Below, in pieces: positions 22,391 through 30,915 of a stretch of 34,254 nucleotides of DNA; positions within the stretch are counted from its first letter, which is position 1; each line of letters opens with the position of its first letter. Made by a program: the position numbers and the translations under genes. Where the stretch lies: assembly GCA_947489135.1 (NCBI GenBank), contig CANLCU010000009.1, forward strand, positions 1 through 34,254, given 5' to 3'. The notes below the pieces were generated by a model, which was given only the letters and a program-made list of their open reading frames with translations, was not told where the DNA came from and did no database searches. This stretch comes from Micrococcales bacterium. Its GTDB lineage: Bacteria > Actinomycetota > Actinomycetes > Actinomycetales > Microbacteriaceae.

Positions 22391-24118
22391 TTACAACTTT
22401 ATCCAAACTGTGTTGTCGTGCTCTAACTCACCCTCAATTGTTAGGTCGTGTTGAGTTGTTACGAGGATTTCACCAGCAGGTAGAACTACAGAGTTACCGG
22501 TGAAGTTTGAGAGAACCAATACGCCATTGTTTACGTAGGCAAGTGTTGATTCATCCATGAACTCAGGAGCCCAACGGAATTCACCGTTACCTAGATCATG
22601 AGCTTTACGCATCTTTAGTAGTTGCTTATAGAGCTCAAGGGTTGATCCAGCAACGCCTTCCTGCTCACTTCTTGCATATCTCTTGTATGAAGAAGGCTGA
22701 GGAAGCCAAGACTTTCCATTGCTTGAGAAGCCATTAGATTCGTTAGCTCCTGCTTCCCAAGGAAGTGGAACACGGCAACCATCACGGCCAACTCGCTCAC
22801 CATTGGTTCTAAAGAAGGTTGGGTCTTCACGGAACTTGTTGTCCAGAGTGGTGTGCTCAGGTAGACCTAGTTCTTCACCCTGGTAGATGTAAGCACCACC
22901 AGGGAGTCCAAGCATGAAGGCAGTAGCTGCTCTTGCTCTTCTTAGACCTTTAGCTTCATCTGGTTGTTCATACTTAGGGCCAATGCCATCACCTTGTTTA
23001 GGGATCTTGTCGTAAGCCATTCTTGTGGCGTGACGAATAACATCGTGGTTTGAAAGTACCCAAGTAGATGGAGCACCAACAGCACCAAACTCTTTTAGAG
23101 ATTCAGTAACTACGTTGTGTAGTTTGTCTTTGTCCCAAGGAGTTTCTAGATAACCGAAGTTAAAGGTCTGGTGGTATTCGCCAGGTCTAACCCAACGAGC
23201 CATTCTTGATAGTGGAAGCACCCATGCTTCACCACACATAGCTCTGTCATCGTATTCATCCAAGATTGCACGGAATCTCTTGTTGATTTCGTGAACACCG
23301 TTCTGGCCCCAGAAAGGATTCTCAACCTGAAGACGAGCAATAAGTTCTTCTTCTGTTTCTTGAGTCTTGATTGCATCAGGTGAATCTTGACCAGACATTG
23401 TTGAGTTGTTTGAAACAACATCAGGTAGTCCATCAACCTTGATCATTCCGTGAGCTACGTCAATACGGAAACCAGCAGCACCTCTGTCTAACCAGAATCT
23501 CAATACTGAATCAAACTCTGCTCTTACTTCTTCGTTCTGCCAGTCAAAGTCAGGCTGAGATGAATCGAAGATGTGTAGGTACCACTGACCTAGAGTTCCA
23601 TCTGGTTCTGTGATTCGACTCCAGGCAGCTCCACCAAATACTGACTCCCAGTTGTTTGGAGGTAGTTCACCGTTTTCACCCTTGCCGTCTCTAAAGATGT
23701 AGCGAGCACGTTCTTTAGAACCAGGAGCAGCCTCTAGAGCTTCCTGGAACCAAACGTGCTGGTCGCTTGAGTGGTTAGGAACTAGGTCAACAATGATCTT
23801 CAAACCAAGTGTGTTGGCTCTAGCCACCAATGCATCGAAGTCAGCAAGGTTTCCGAATAGCGGGTCAATGTCCTTGTAGTCAGCGACGTCATATCCAGCG
23901 TCTTTCTGAGGGGACTTGAAGAAAGGGCTGAACCAGATAGCGTCAATGCCTAGCTCAGCTAGGGATTCTAATCTCTGAGTAACACCCTTAAGATCTCCCA
24001 TTCCATCGCCATTGCCATCAGCAAAGGAGCGAGGGTAAATCTGGTAAATAACGCTAGTTCTCCACCATTCGGCGTCTTTTCTAGCGCTTGAGAGCACTTC
24101 GTTCGATATTCCAACCAT
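22391..24118 (-). CDS. GH13 alpha-glucosidase (paralogue 2)
   Basis: The 575-residue intracellular GH13 enzyme has DLVPNHSSDQH (111-121), GFRIDVAHGM with nucleophile Asp220, MCGEAW with acid/base Glu297 and LSNHD with Asp359, all catalytic residues of the oligo-1,6-glucosidase/maltase group. Compared with paralogue 1 it has an insert after region II (about residues 236-268, SNNSTMSGQDSPDAIKTQ) and canonical region II residues. It should hydrolyse malto-/isomalto-oligosaccharides to glucose. The ATG at 24118 is preceded by TAACTT and 7 nt, again suggesting a leaderless message. It is divergent from the neopullulanase-like gene, with a LacI-type operator between them (24168-24185), so both are probably controlled by the same sugar-responsive regulator. 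Confidence 0.94.
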   Translation of the reverse strand: MVGISNEVLSSARKDAEWWRTSVIYQIYPRSFADGNGDGMGDLKGVTQRLESLAELGIDAIWFSPFFKSPQKDAGYDVADYKDIDPLFGNLADFDALVARANTLGLKIIVDLVPNHSSDQHVWFQEALEAAPGSKERARYIFRDGKGENGELPPNNWESVFGGAAWSRITEPDGTLGQWYLHIFDSSQPDFDWQNEEVRAEFDSVLRFWLDRGAAGFRIDVAHGMIKVDGLPDVVSNNSTMSGQDSPDAIKTQETEEELIARLQVENPFWGQNGVHEINKRFRAILDEYDDRAMCGEAWVLPLSRMARWVRPGEYHQTFNFGYLETPWDKDKLHNVVTESLKEFGAVGAPSTWVLSNHDVIRHATRMAYDKIPKQGDGIGPKYEQPDEAKGLRRARAATAFMLGLPGGAYIYQGEELGLPEHTTLDNKFREDPTFFRTNGERVGRDGCRVPLPWEAGANESNGFSSNGKSWLPQPSSYKRYARSEQEGVAGSTLELYKQLLKMRKAHDLGNGEFRWAPEFMDESTLAYVNNGVLVLSNFTGNSVVLPAGEILVTTQHDLTIEGELEHDNTVWIKL

Positions 24119-24125
24119 GCTCTCA

Positions 24126-24131
24126 AAGTTA
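24126..24131 (-). promoter_or_regulatory. -10 element of alpha-glucosidase 2, leaderless
   Basis: TAACTT on the minus strand, 7 nt before the ATG (24118), with no ribosome site. Confidence 0.45.
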
Positions 24132-24167
24132 CGCTAGAAAAAAGGCTCAAACGCCAGTGTTTACCAA

Positions 24168-24185
24168 AATGTAATCGCTTACATT
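24168..24185. promoter_or_regulatory. LacI-family operator between GH13 genes
   Basis: AATGTAA-TCGC-TTACATT has perfect 7-bp arms and a central CG, the classic shape of a LacI-family operator. It lies in the 152-nt gap between divergent alpha-glucosidase 2 and the neopullulanase-like gene. The LacI-type protein at 384-1406 is one candidate binder. A second palindrome, GACAAG-A-CTTGTC (24220-24232), is nearer the plus-strand gene. Confidence 0.7.
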
Positions 24186-24270
24186 CTCTCTTGCTAGATT
24201 TGGTCTAAGCGTCAAATCTGACAAGACTTGTCTCTAGACCTAGCCCGCTAAGCCCAAGAACTGGATACTC

Positions 24271-26130
24271 ATGAAATCTGCTCTAGACCTTCTGCCAAGA
24301 GGGCTTTACCCTCACCATGATGGATCTGCTCTTTATGTTCCAAATCAGAAGCCGCAGGTTGGCGACAAGATCAAGCTCCGTATTCGAGTTCACTCTGCTC
24401 TAGGCAAGATCAAAGAGGTAAGAGTTCGATTCAGTGAATCAGGTGAAGCATTCCCATCTCCACCAGCCAAAGTAGTTTCAACTAAGAATGACTGGAGTTG
24501 GTTAGAAGCAGTTATCACCATGCATAACCCATACATGAACTACAGATGGTTTATTGAAATGACTGATGGCTCTAGCTATTGGCTAAACGCTCGAGGCTTA
24601 TCTGAACTTGAAATGCCTGATGTTGAAGATTTTAGAATCAATACTTTCTCTTCTGCTCCTGACTGGGGGAAGAAAGCTGTGATGTATCAGATCTTCCCTG
24701 ATCGTTTTGCTAAGTCAGAAAGATTGGCAAAGCAAAAAATTCCTAGTTGGGCAATAGCTAAACAATGGGGAGACAAAGTAATTGGGTCAGGTCCTGGAAC
24801 GAGCGAGCAGTTCTTTGGTGGAGACATCTATGGAATTACAGAACACCTAGATCACCTAAAGGCTTTGGGTGTGACATTGATTTATCTAACTCCAGTATTC
24901 CCAGCTAAGAGCAACCATAGATATGACGCATCTAGTTTTGATGAAGTAGATCCGCTCCTTGGTGGAGACAAAGCACTTATTGAGTTAGCGCAAGCTGCAC
25001 ATAAGAAGGGCTTCAAGATTATTGGCGATCTAACTTCTAATCACTCAGGAGCTGCTCATGAATGGTTCAAGGCTTCTTATAAGAAGCCAGGGGCCAAAGA
25101 GTCAGAGTTCTATTACTTCAGTAATAAGAACAAAGATTACGACTCTTGGTTTGGTGTTCCATCTTTACCTAAGTTCAACTGGAACTCACAGGAGCTAAGA
25201 AAGAGATTCATCACAGGTTCTAAGTCAATTGTGGCCAGATGGATCAAGAAGCCATTTGCTATGGATGGCTGGCGTATTGATGTTTCGAATATGACTGGTC
25301 GTATTCGTGAAGAAGATATGTATATGGAACTCCAGGTTCTTATTCGTGAATCTATGCAGAAGATAAATCCAGACACCATTCTTCTAGGTGAATATACCGG
25401 GGACGCTGCCTACCAAATTCAAGGTGAAGGTTGGCATGGAGCCATGACTTATTACAACTTCACTAAGCCTGTTTGGAGATGGTTCTACAACCCAAACGTT
25501 AAAGCTGAAGCTGGTTTCCTAGGTATTGGTAAGACAAAGATCAACGGTGTTGAGATGGTCAAACAGCATCTCGACTTTGCTGCTGGCTTCCCTTGGCATG
25601 TTCGTCTACACAACATGAACCCACTGGACACTCATGACATTCCTCGATTCAAAACCTTTGCAATGCCTGGAGCTCAGAAGGTAGCTGCAGGTATGCAATT
25701 CACATTCCCTGGTATGCCAGTTATCTGGGCTGGAGATGAGTTTGGTCTTGATGGTCATAACGGCGAAGAGTCAAGAACTCCTATTCCTTGGAATAACGAG
25801 AGACCTAACGATAGAACCATGCTTGTGAACTACAAGGCTTTCGCCAAGATCAGAAAAGAGAACAGTGCTCTGCACGATGGCTCTATGAGATTCGTTTATG
25901 TCTCCAACGAAGTCATCGCTTATGTTCGTGAGAACAAGAAGCAGACCATCTTGACTGTGGCTACCCGAGGCACAGACACCAATGCTGCTATTGCTTTGGA
26001 TGCTGTTGCTGGGTTGAAGCAGGCTGAGAATCTCTTTGGTGGAGCCAAGCTAACTTTTGATGGCAAGGTAGCCAAACTCCCTACAGATCCACTAACAATC
26101 AACATATATAGGCTTCCTGCGGCTATCTAA
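24271..26130 (+). CDS. GH13 neopullulanase/cyclomaltodextrinase-like enzyme
   Basis: The 619-residue protein has no signal peptide. Residues about 1-125 form a beta-rich N-terminal domain like those of neopullulanases (CBM34-type: PQVGDKIKLRIRVHSALGKI). The catalytic barrel starts at about 135 (KKAVMYQIFPDRFAKS). Region I is GDLTSNHSG, region II GWRIDVSNM with nucleophile Asp337, region III LLGEYTGDA with Glu374, region IV DTHDIPRF with Asp456. The MYQIFPDRF phrase and the N-domain point to the neopullulanase, maltogenic amylase and cyclomaltodextrinase group, which opens cyclodextrins, pullulan or maltodextrins and feeds the alpha-glucosidases nearby. The start is ATG 24271. There is no strong ribosome site. 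It shares the divergent control region, with a LacI-type operator, with alpha-glucosidase 2. Confidence 0.9.
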   Translation: MKSALDLLPRGLYPHHDGSALYVPNQKPQVGDKIKLRIRVHSALGKIKEVRVRFSESGEAFPSPPAKVVSTKNDWSWLEAVITMHNPYMNYRWFIEMTDGSSYWLNARGLSELEMPDVEDFRINTFSSAPDWGKKAVMYQIFPDRFAKSERLAKQKIPSWAIAKQWGDKVIGSGPGTSEQFFGGDIYGITEHLDHLKALGVTLIYLTPVFPAKSNHRYDASSFDEVDPLLGGDKALIELAQAAHKKGFKIIGDLTSNHSGAAHEWFKASYKKPGAKESEFYYFSNKNKDYDSWFGVPSLPKFNWNSQELRKRFITGSKSIVARWIKKPFAMDGWRIDVSNMTGRIREEDMYMELQVLIRESMQKINPDTILLGEYTGDAAYQIQGEGWHGAMTYYNFTKPVWRWFYNPNVKAEAGFLGIGKTKINGVEMVKQHLDFAAGFPWHVRLHNMNPLDTHDIPRFKTFAMPGAQKVAAGMQFTFPGMPVIWAGDEFGLDGHNGEESRTPIPWNNERPNDRTMLVNYKAFAKIRKENSALHDGSMRFVYVSNEVIAYVRENKKQTILTVATRGTDTNAAIALDAVAGLKQAENLFGGAKLTFDGKVAKLPTDPLTINIYRLPAAI

Positions 26131-26133
26131 GGT

Positions 26134-26162
26134 TTGCCTATGGTTTGCCTTGGTGGTAATCT
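26134..26162 (+). promoter_or_regulatory. Promoter of tRNA-Thr/tRNA-Met
   Basis: TTGCCT (26134-26139), a 17-nt spacer and TAATCT (26157-26162). The start would be near 26169, giving a 31-nt leader before tRNA-Thr. The transcript may continue into hadA, hadB and murB, as no terminator is seen after tRNA-Met. Confidence 0.6.
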
Positions 26163-26199
26163 CTAACGGTGCCTAAGCCTGTTTATTCAAGGTAGTCAC

Positions 26200-26271
<72 letters not shown>

Positions 26272-26275
26272 CTGC

Positions 26276-26352
26276 GGCGGGGTAGCTCAGGTGGTTAGAG
26301 CACACGACTCATAATCGTGGTGTCGCGGGTTCAAGTCCCGCTCCCGCTACCA
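26276..26352 (+). tRNA. tRNA-Met (CAT), elongator type
   Basis: GGCGGGG (26276-26282) pairs with TCCCGCT (26342-26348) with G-T at both ends. The anticodon loop CTCATAA in a CACGA/TCGTG stem gives CAT. The first base pairs with the last, unlike initiator tRNA. CCA is encoded (26350-26352). It closely resembles actinobacterial elongator tRNA-Met. Confidence 0.93.
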
Positions 26353-26388
26353 GGGCCCTTTGGGCTAAATATCTGCGAAACTTGACCC

Positions 26389-26829
26389 ATGGTAAATCCA
26401 AATGTTCAGGGTAAGAAATACCCAGAAACCAGTCCCTATTTAGTTGGTAGAGAAAAGGTTAGAGAATTCGCTAATGCTGTCTTCTCAACAAACCCAGTCA
26501 ACCTAGATCTCTTTGCTGCTCAAGCAGCTGGCTACTCAGATCTAGTTGCTCCTCCAACTTTCGCTGTTGTGATTCAAGAGCGAAGCCTTCCTGCTGTTCT
26601 TCAAGACCCTGAAGCAGACATCGACTTTTCTAGAGTTGTGCACGGGGACCAGAGATTCGTATCTGTCAGACCAATTGTCGCTGGTGACGAACTTACTTCT
26701 GTTCTAGAAGTTGCTTCAGTTAAATCACTCGGTGCTCACTCTATGGTTACTTTCAACACTGAAGTATTTGATGCTGAAAAGAAACTCGTTTGTACTGCAA
26801 TCAGCACACTAGTAGTGAGGGGAGAGTAA
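26389..26829 (+). CDS. hadA: MaoC-like dehydratase subunit (HadA type)
   Basis: The 146-residue protein is of the FAS1-like dehydratase / MaoC N-terminal family. It opens with GKKYPETSPYLVGREKVREFANAVF, has VAPPTFAVVIQ near 55-65 and VHGDQRFVSVRPIVAGDEL near 85-103. It matches the non-catalytic or substrate-binding partner (HadA/HadC, UPF0336) that pairs with HadB in (3R)-hydroxyacyl dehydratases of fatty-acid synthesis. It is placed, as in many Actinobacteria, between tRNA-Met and hadB-murB. In species without mycolic acids its substrate is uncertain. The stop shares one base with the hadB start (TAATG). No rpmG gene lies between tRNA-Met and this gene. Confidence 0.88.
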   Translation: MVNPNVQGKKYPETSPYLVGREKVREFANAVFSTNPVNLDLFAAQAAGYSDLVAPPTFAVVIQERSLPAVLQDPEADIDFSRVVHGDQRFVSVRPIVAGDELTSVLEVASVKSLGAHSMVTFNTEVFDAEKKLVCTAISTLVVRGE

Positions 26830-27251
26830 TGACTCACATCAATATTGCTTCTCTAGAAGTAGGTCAAGAAATTGGAAGTCACACCTTCCACTTCACTCGT
26901 GATTCTTTAGTTCGATATGCAGGAGCCTCAGGAGACTTCAACCCAATTCACTACCGCGATGACTTTGCTAAGTCTGTAGGTCTTGATGGAGTTCTAGCTC
27001 ACGGAATGTTGACTATGGGAGCAGCTGTTCAGGTAGCTGTCAACTGGGTTGGCGATGCAGGCAAAGTTATTGACTATGGAGTTCGTTTCACTAAGCCTGT
27101 ATTTGTTGATGCTGACAAGGGTGCTGATGTATTGGTTATTGGCAAAGTTGGAGCAATTGATCTTGAGAACAACACAGTTCGTATAGATCTATCTGCAAGT
27201 TCTGCTGAACTAGCAGTTCTTGGTAAAGCTCAGGCAGTTATCAAGTTATGA
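26829..27251 (+). CDS. hadB: MaoC-like dehydratase subunit (HadB type)
   Basis: The 140-residue protein starts at ATG 26829, preceded by GGGGAGAG. It has the hydratase-2 motif around FNPIHYRDDFAKSVGLDGV and LAHGMLTMG, where the Asp-His pair (D in GDFNPIHY and the following His) is the expected catalytic dyad. It should form the active subunit of a hot-dog-fold dehydratase with the HadA-like protein, removing water from 3-hydroxyacyl thioesters. Length is normal. It overlaps hadA by 1 nt and murB by 4 nt, so all three are coupled. Confidence 0.9.
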   Translation: MTHINIASLEVGQEIGSHTFHFTRDSLVRYAGASGDFNPIHYRDDFAKSVGLDGVLAHGMLTMGAAVQVAVNWVGDAGKVIDYGVRFTKPVFVDADKGADVLVIGKVGAIDLENNTVRIDLSASSAELAVLGKAQAVIKL

Positions 27252-28219
27252 GCCAACCGCTTAGTGAACTAACCACCATCCGTGTCGGTGGTAGTCCTAA
27301 GCACATCCACACTGCTTCAAGTAGAGATGAGCTCATTGCAATTGCTAAAGATGTTTGGGCAAGAACTGATAACTGGTTAGTTCTTGGTGGCGGCTCAAAC
27401 TTAGTTGCAGCAGATGATGTATCAGATCTAGAAGTTATTTGGGTAAGAAACCTAGGCGTTGAATACATAGGTCAAGGCAGAGTCAGAGTTCAAGCAGGCG
27501 AGAACTGGAGTGACTTTGTTATTCGCACTGCTAAACAAGGTTTAGCCGGTATTGAATCTCTTGCCGGTATTCCTGGAACTGTTGGAGCAGCACCTATCCA
27601 GAACATTGGTGCATATGGTCAAGAACTATCTCTTACCCTTCATTCACTTGAGTTTCTAGATTTTGAAACTAATGAAGTGCAGGTTTTGACTAAAGCTGAT
27701 TGTGTGTTTGGTTATCGAGACAGCATCTTCAAGCGAGGTAAAAGAGGAATAGTTACCTGGGTTGAATTCCAATTCTTTACTGATCTTCCAGCAGCACACA
27801 ATGAACTACTAGAGGCCAGAGTTGAAGAGGTAGTCGGACTCAGAGCTTCTAAGGGAATGGTCTTAGACGATAAAGATCATGACACCTGGTCTTGCGGATC
27901 TTTCTTTACTAACCCAATAGTTTCTGAGAGCTTTGCTAAAACACTTCCACTAGATGCACCACAGTGGCCAACAGAAGCAGACGATGGCCTAACTGTGAAA
28001 CTAAGTGCTGCCTGGCTTATTGAACAAGCAGGTATTCAAAAGGGATTTAGTTTGCCAGGATCTAATGCTGCTATCTCTACTAAGCATGCTCTTGCAATTA
28101 CTAATAGGGGATATGCAACAGCAGATGAAGTTGTTGAGTTGGCTAGATACATTCAGACTCAGGTATCAAACAAGTTCGGAATCAATTTGGTTCCAGAACC
28201 AAACCTGATTGGTTTCTAA
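27248..28219 (+). CDS. murB: UDP-N-acetylenolpyruvoylglucosamine reductase MurB
   Basis: The 323-residue protein is a cytoplasmic flavoenzyme of peptidoglycan precursor synthesis that reduces UDP-GlcNAc-enolpyruvate to UDP-MurNAc with NADPH. FAD-binding landmarks are TTIRVGG, WLVLGGGSNLV and GIESLAGIPGTVGAAPIQNIGAYGQEL (written here in pieces of the family pattern). FGYRDSIFK follows. The catalytic Ser is in CGSFFTNP and the terminal Glu in VPEPNLIGF. Length fits type I MurB of Actinobacteria, though slightly short. It starts 4 nt inside hadB, and its stop overlaps that of the convergent LysE-type gene by 4 nt. Confidence 0.95.
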   Translation: MSQPLSELTTIRVGGSPKHIHTASSRDELIAIAKDVWARTDNWLVLGGGSNLVAADDVSDLEVIWVRNLGVEYIGQGRVRVQAGENWSDFVIRTAKQGLAGIESLAGIPGTVGAAPIQNIGAYGQELSLTLHSLEFLDFETNEVQVLTKADCVFGYRDSIFKRGKRGIVTWVEFQFFTDLPAAHNELLEARVEEVVGLRASKGMVLDDKDHDTWSCGSFFTNPIVSESFAKTLPLDAPQWPTEADDGLTVKLSAAWLIEQAGIQKGFSLPGSNAAISTKHALAITNRGYATADEVVELARYIQTQVSNKFGINLVPEPNLIGF

Positions 28220-28821
28220 CCTAGATCTGCAACGGCTAAAGAAATAGCCAAGCTGAACATCACAGCAGCAATAAAGATGTCTAAGATTTTCCAGAATGAA
28301 GGCTTACTCACTAGTACCGATGCTTTTCTTGCACCAAAGCCCAAACTAAAGAACCAAATGAAACTTGCGGCTACCGCACCTATTACAAAGAACCACTTAT
28401 CTTCTTTGAACTGATTAGCAATGCCACCAATAAAGATGACTGTGTCGAGATATACGTGAGGGTTTAGGAAAGTGAGAGCCAAGACAGTTAGAACTGTTTG
28501 CTTTAGAGTTCCTGATCCAGCCTCAGCAGCCTTGAGCGATTCATTTTTCGCGAATCTTCTGAGAGAAGTCGATCCGTACCAAACAAGGAAGGCAACTCCC
28601 ACCCATCTGATTACCTCCAGAGCTCCAGGTAACAGGGAGATTAGAGACCCTAAGCCAAGCACCCCCAAGACAATCAAGGTCGCATCGCTTATTGCGCATA
28701 TAAGCACGATTGCCAGAACGTGCTTCTTGAGAAGCCCTTGTCTAAGAATGAATGCATTCTGAGCTCCGATGGCCACGATTAGTGAAAGACCGGTAAGTAG
28801 TCCTGGCAGGATGGCATTCAT
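28216..28821 (-). CDS. LysE/ArgO-family amino acid exporter
   Basis: The 201-residue membrane protein has six hydrophobic segments. MNAILPGLLTGLSLIVAIG with QNAFILRQG next, GVAFLVWYGSTSLRRF near 60-75 and LTFLNPHVYLDTVIFIGGIA near 110-130 are the LysE/ArgO signatures (including the NPxVYLDT motif). Such proteins export basic amino acids such as lysine or arginine. I chose ATG 28821. TATCCT lies 7 nt upstream on the minus strand, suggesting a leaderless start, whereas the longer TTG form (28851) has no ribosome site and extends past the family start. It is divergent from the aminotransferase and convergent with murB (4-nt stop overlap). Confidence 0.92.
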   Translation of the reverse strand: MNAILPGLLTGLSLIVAIGAQNAFILRQGLLKKHVLAIVLICAISDATLIVLGVLGLGSLISLLPGALEVIRWVGVAFLVWYGSTSLRRFAKNESLKAAEAGSGTLKQTVLTVLALTFLNPHVYLDTVIFIGGIANQFKEDKWFFVIGAVAASFIWFFSLGFGARKASVLVSKPSFWKILDIFIAAVMFSLAISLAVADLG

Positions 28822-28828
28822 GAGTTTT

Positions 28829-28834
28829 AGGATA
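28829..28834 (-). promoter_or_regulatory. -10 element of the LysE-type gene, leaderless
   Basis: TATCCT on the minus strand, 7 nt before ATG 28821. It supports the shorter start. Confidence 0.45.
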
Positions 28835-28865
28835 CTTGGCTCTCTCTTCAATGATGAGGTTTCGG

Positions 28866-28871
28866 TAGGCT
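28866..28871 (+). promoter_or_regulatory. -10 element of the aminotransferase gene, leaderless
   Basis: TAGGCT stands 6 nt before the GTG start (28878). No ribosome site is present. Confidence 0.5.
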
Positions 28872-28877
28872 AGTGCT

Positions 28878-30077
28878 GTGAATGAATTCCCAAGAATATC
28901 TCATCGAATTGGCGCTATTGCAGAGTCAGCGACTCTAAAAGTTGATGCCAAGGCTAAGGCTTTGCAAGCAGCTGGTAAGCCAGTTATTTCTTATGCAGCG
29001 GGTGAACCAGACTTCCCAACTCCTCAACACATTGTTGAAGCAGCAGTTCTAGCCGCTAGAGATCCTAAGAACCACCGCTACACACCAGCAGTTGGTTTAC
29101 CTGAACTTCGTGAAGCTATTGCTCACAAAACAAAGATTGATTCAGGAACTGAAGTAACAGCAGCTCAAGTAGTGGTTACTAACGGTGGTAAGCAGGCTTG
29201 TTATCAAGCATTCGCAGCTCTACTAGATCCAGGCGATGAAGTTCTTGTGCCAACACCTTTCTGGACAACTTATCCAGAATCAATTCATCTAGCTGGCGGT
29301 GTTCCTATTGAAATCTTCGCTGGTAGTGACCAGGGGTATTTAGTAACAGTAGATCAACTAGAAAAAGCTAGGACTCCTAGAACAAAAGTTCTACTATTTG
29401 TTTCTCCATCAAACCCAACCGGAGCAGTTCACTCTCGTGAAGAAGTTGAAGCTATTGGTAAATGGGCATATGAAAATGGTCTTTGGGTAATCACTGACGA
29501 GATTTACCAGAACCTCACCTATGACGGTTTGAAGGCATATTCAATTACTGAAGTTGTTCCAGAACTTATTGACAGAACCATCCTGGTTAACGGTGTTGCT
29601 AAGACTTATGCCATGACTGGTTGGCGTTTGGGCTGGATGGCGGGGCCGCTGGATGTAATGAAGGCAGCAGGAAACCTTCAGTCCCACCTTTCATCTAACG
29701 TCTCTAACATCAGCCAGAGAGCAGCTATCGCTGCTCTTACTGGCCCTCAGGACGAAGTTCTAGCTATGCGTGATGCATTTGATAGAAGAAGAACTGTCGC
29801 AGTTGAGGAACTAAACAAGATCCCTGGTTGGATTGCTCCAACTCCTCAGGGTGCCTTCTATGTTTACTCAGACGTCACTGGTCTACTAGGTAGAGAATGG
29901 GGCGGCAAGAGAATTGAAACTAGCCTCGAGCTTTGTGACTACATGCTTGATGCTGCTGAAGTAGCTCTTGTTCCAGGTGAAGCTTTCGGACCTTCTGGAT
30001 ATGTGAGATTGTCATACGCACTTGGCGATGCCCAGCTTCTCGAAGGTATTCAGAGATTACAAAAACTATTTAGCTAA
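28878..30077 (+). CDS. aspC: Pyridoxal-phosphate aminotransferase, aspartate type
   Basis: The 399-residue class I/II aminotransferase has [11 protein letters not shown] (39-49), the cofactor contacts [10 protein letters not shown] (101-110), SPSNPTG (176-182, Asn179), DEIY (207-210), and the Schiff-base lysine Lys242 in [17 protein letters not shown]. An arginine for the substrate carboxylate is near the C-terminus (GYVRLSYAL). It fits the Ib aspartate aminotransferase subgroup found before tRNA-Trp-secE in Actinobacteria. Expected reaction: transfer of an amino group between aspartate and 2-oxoglutarate. GTG start, probably leaderless. Its stop overlaps the convergent YhaV gene by 8 nt. Confidence 0.93.
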   Translation: MNEFPRISHRIGAIAESATLKVDAKAKALQAAGKPVISYAAGEPDFPTPQHIVEAAVLAARDPKNHRYTPAVGLPELREAIAHKTKIDSGTEVTAAQVVVTNGGKQACYQAFAALLDPGDEVLVPTPFWTTYPESIHLAGGVPIEIFAGSDQGYLVTVDQLEKARTPRTKVLLFVSPSNPTGAVHSREEVEAIGKWAYENGLWVITDEIYQNLTYDGLKAYSITEVVPELIDRTILVNGVAKTYAMTGWRLGWMAGPLDVMKAAGNLQSHLSSNVSNISQRAAIAALTGPQDEVLAMRDAFDRRRTVAVEELNKIPGWIAPTPQGAFYVYSDVTGLLGREWGGKRIETSLELCDYMLDAAEVALVPGEAFGPSGYVRLSYALGDAQLLEGIQRLQKLFS

Positions 30078-30516
30078 GTCGTTTCGATTCAGCAATTAGC
30101 TCATCCCAACTATTTGGCACTTTGCCTGATTCCAGCATTTTTCTAAAGACCAGATAAGCATCTGTTTTTGATCCATACGCACGTAGCGTGTCGTCGTTGT
30201 TCACCCAGGCGTAGACAATTGCTTGGCTGCGTGTGCTGTATCTAAAGAAGATTCTGTACTGCTGCAAGAATTTTGCTCTAAACCAATGTGTGTAGCTGGT
30301 TCCAAGTGAATCTCCTAGACGATACTCTGGGTTGCTTGGATCACTCGGAATGCTCTCTCGAACTTGTTTGTTTAGGGCAATAAATTTTTTACCGGCACGG
30401 GTCTTGAACCAATCTTCGCCAACTATTGACATAGCTTTAGCTGCGAGTTCCTTGTAGTTGTTGAACTCCAATTCGAAGGCTGGATGGATTTTGGTAGTCC
30501 ATTTAGTTTCAATCAA
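30070..30516 (-). CDS. yhaV: YhaV-type toxin
   Basis: The 148-residue protein resembles YhaV ribonuclease toxins of type II toxin-antitoxin systems (RelE-like): [13 protein letters not shown], then [19 protein letters not shown] and [21 protein letters not shown], then [20 protein letters not shown]. These include the GTDYRHWRRAKF-like and WVNDExTLR-like blocks of the family. The toxin cleaves mRNA when free of its partner. The start is TTG 30516, directly after the antitoxin stop, with GAGG in the antitoxin end as ribosome site, so translation is coupled. Length and motifs appear intact. It converges with the aminotransferase gene (8-nt overlap of stops). Confidence 0.88.
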   Translation of the reverse strand: MIETKWTTKIHPAFELEFNNYKELAAKAMSIVGEDWFKTRAGKKFIALNKQVRESIPSDPSNPEYRLGDSLGTSYTHWFRAKFLQQYRIFFRYSTRSQAIVYAWVNNDDTLRAYGSKTDAYLVFRKMLESGKVPNSWDELIAESKRLS

Positions 30517-30909
30517 CTACTTATCCTCGTCATCTTCGAGGGCCTCGTCCATATCAAATGGCAGGGGTTGAGCAATGAATTCAGCCAAAGTTGGTGGGAA
30601 ACCGGGGATACCAACTCCGCGTTCACCGGAGAGCTCAAAGACCATGTCTTCGTAGTGCTTTTCATCGAGAGGGATCAATCGCTCAGGATGTTCAAGCATG
30701 TCCCTTTCCAAGAAATCCAGCCATTGATCGAATATTGGGTCAGCGTGGTCTGATACTGGAGCTTTCTTGCTGACTCGGATACCTCCAGACTCATCGAGTA
30801 TCCACTCCAGCTTGTCTCTCTTGTTTAGACCAAGGAGTTTGCGTATTCTTGCTGGAACGGTGGTTTGGTACCGATCGGTAAGGCTTGATTCGAGTTCGTT
30901 ATCGTCCAT
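30517..30909 (-). CDS. prlF: PrlF-type antitoxin
   Basis: The 130-residue protein has an N-terminal AbrB/SpoVT-like swapped-hairpin DNA-binding domain (SLTDRYQTTVPARIRKLLGLN, in two parts SLTDRYQTTVPA and RIRKLLGLN, then DKLEWILDE). An acidic C-terminal part follows (DPIFDQWLDFLERDML, then DMDEALEDDEDK) that should wrap the toxin. It is the usual partner of YhaV. I start it at ATG 30909. The longer form from 30933 would read through the perfect palindrome (30918-30937) that is its probable operator. A -35 TTGTGT and -10 TACCAT 6 nt before the ATG fit a leaderless mRNA. The pair is transcribed away from tRNA-Trp. Confidence 0.88.
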   Translation of the reverse strand: MDDNELESSLTDRYQTTVPARIRKLLGLNKRDKLEWILDESGGIRVSKKAPVSDHADPIFDQWLDFLERDMLEHPERLIPLDEKHYEDMVFELSGERGVGIPGFPPTLAEFIAQPLPFDMDEALEDDEDK

Positions 30910-30915
30910 GCAGAT

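Noticed and set aside
26131-26150. Tandem GGTTTGCCT copies (26131-26139 and 26142-26150) as a repeat array
   Set aside because: Only two copies. They are better explained by the -35 region of the tRNA-Thr promoter next to the amylase stop.
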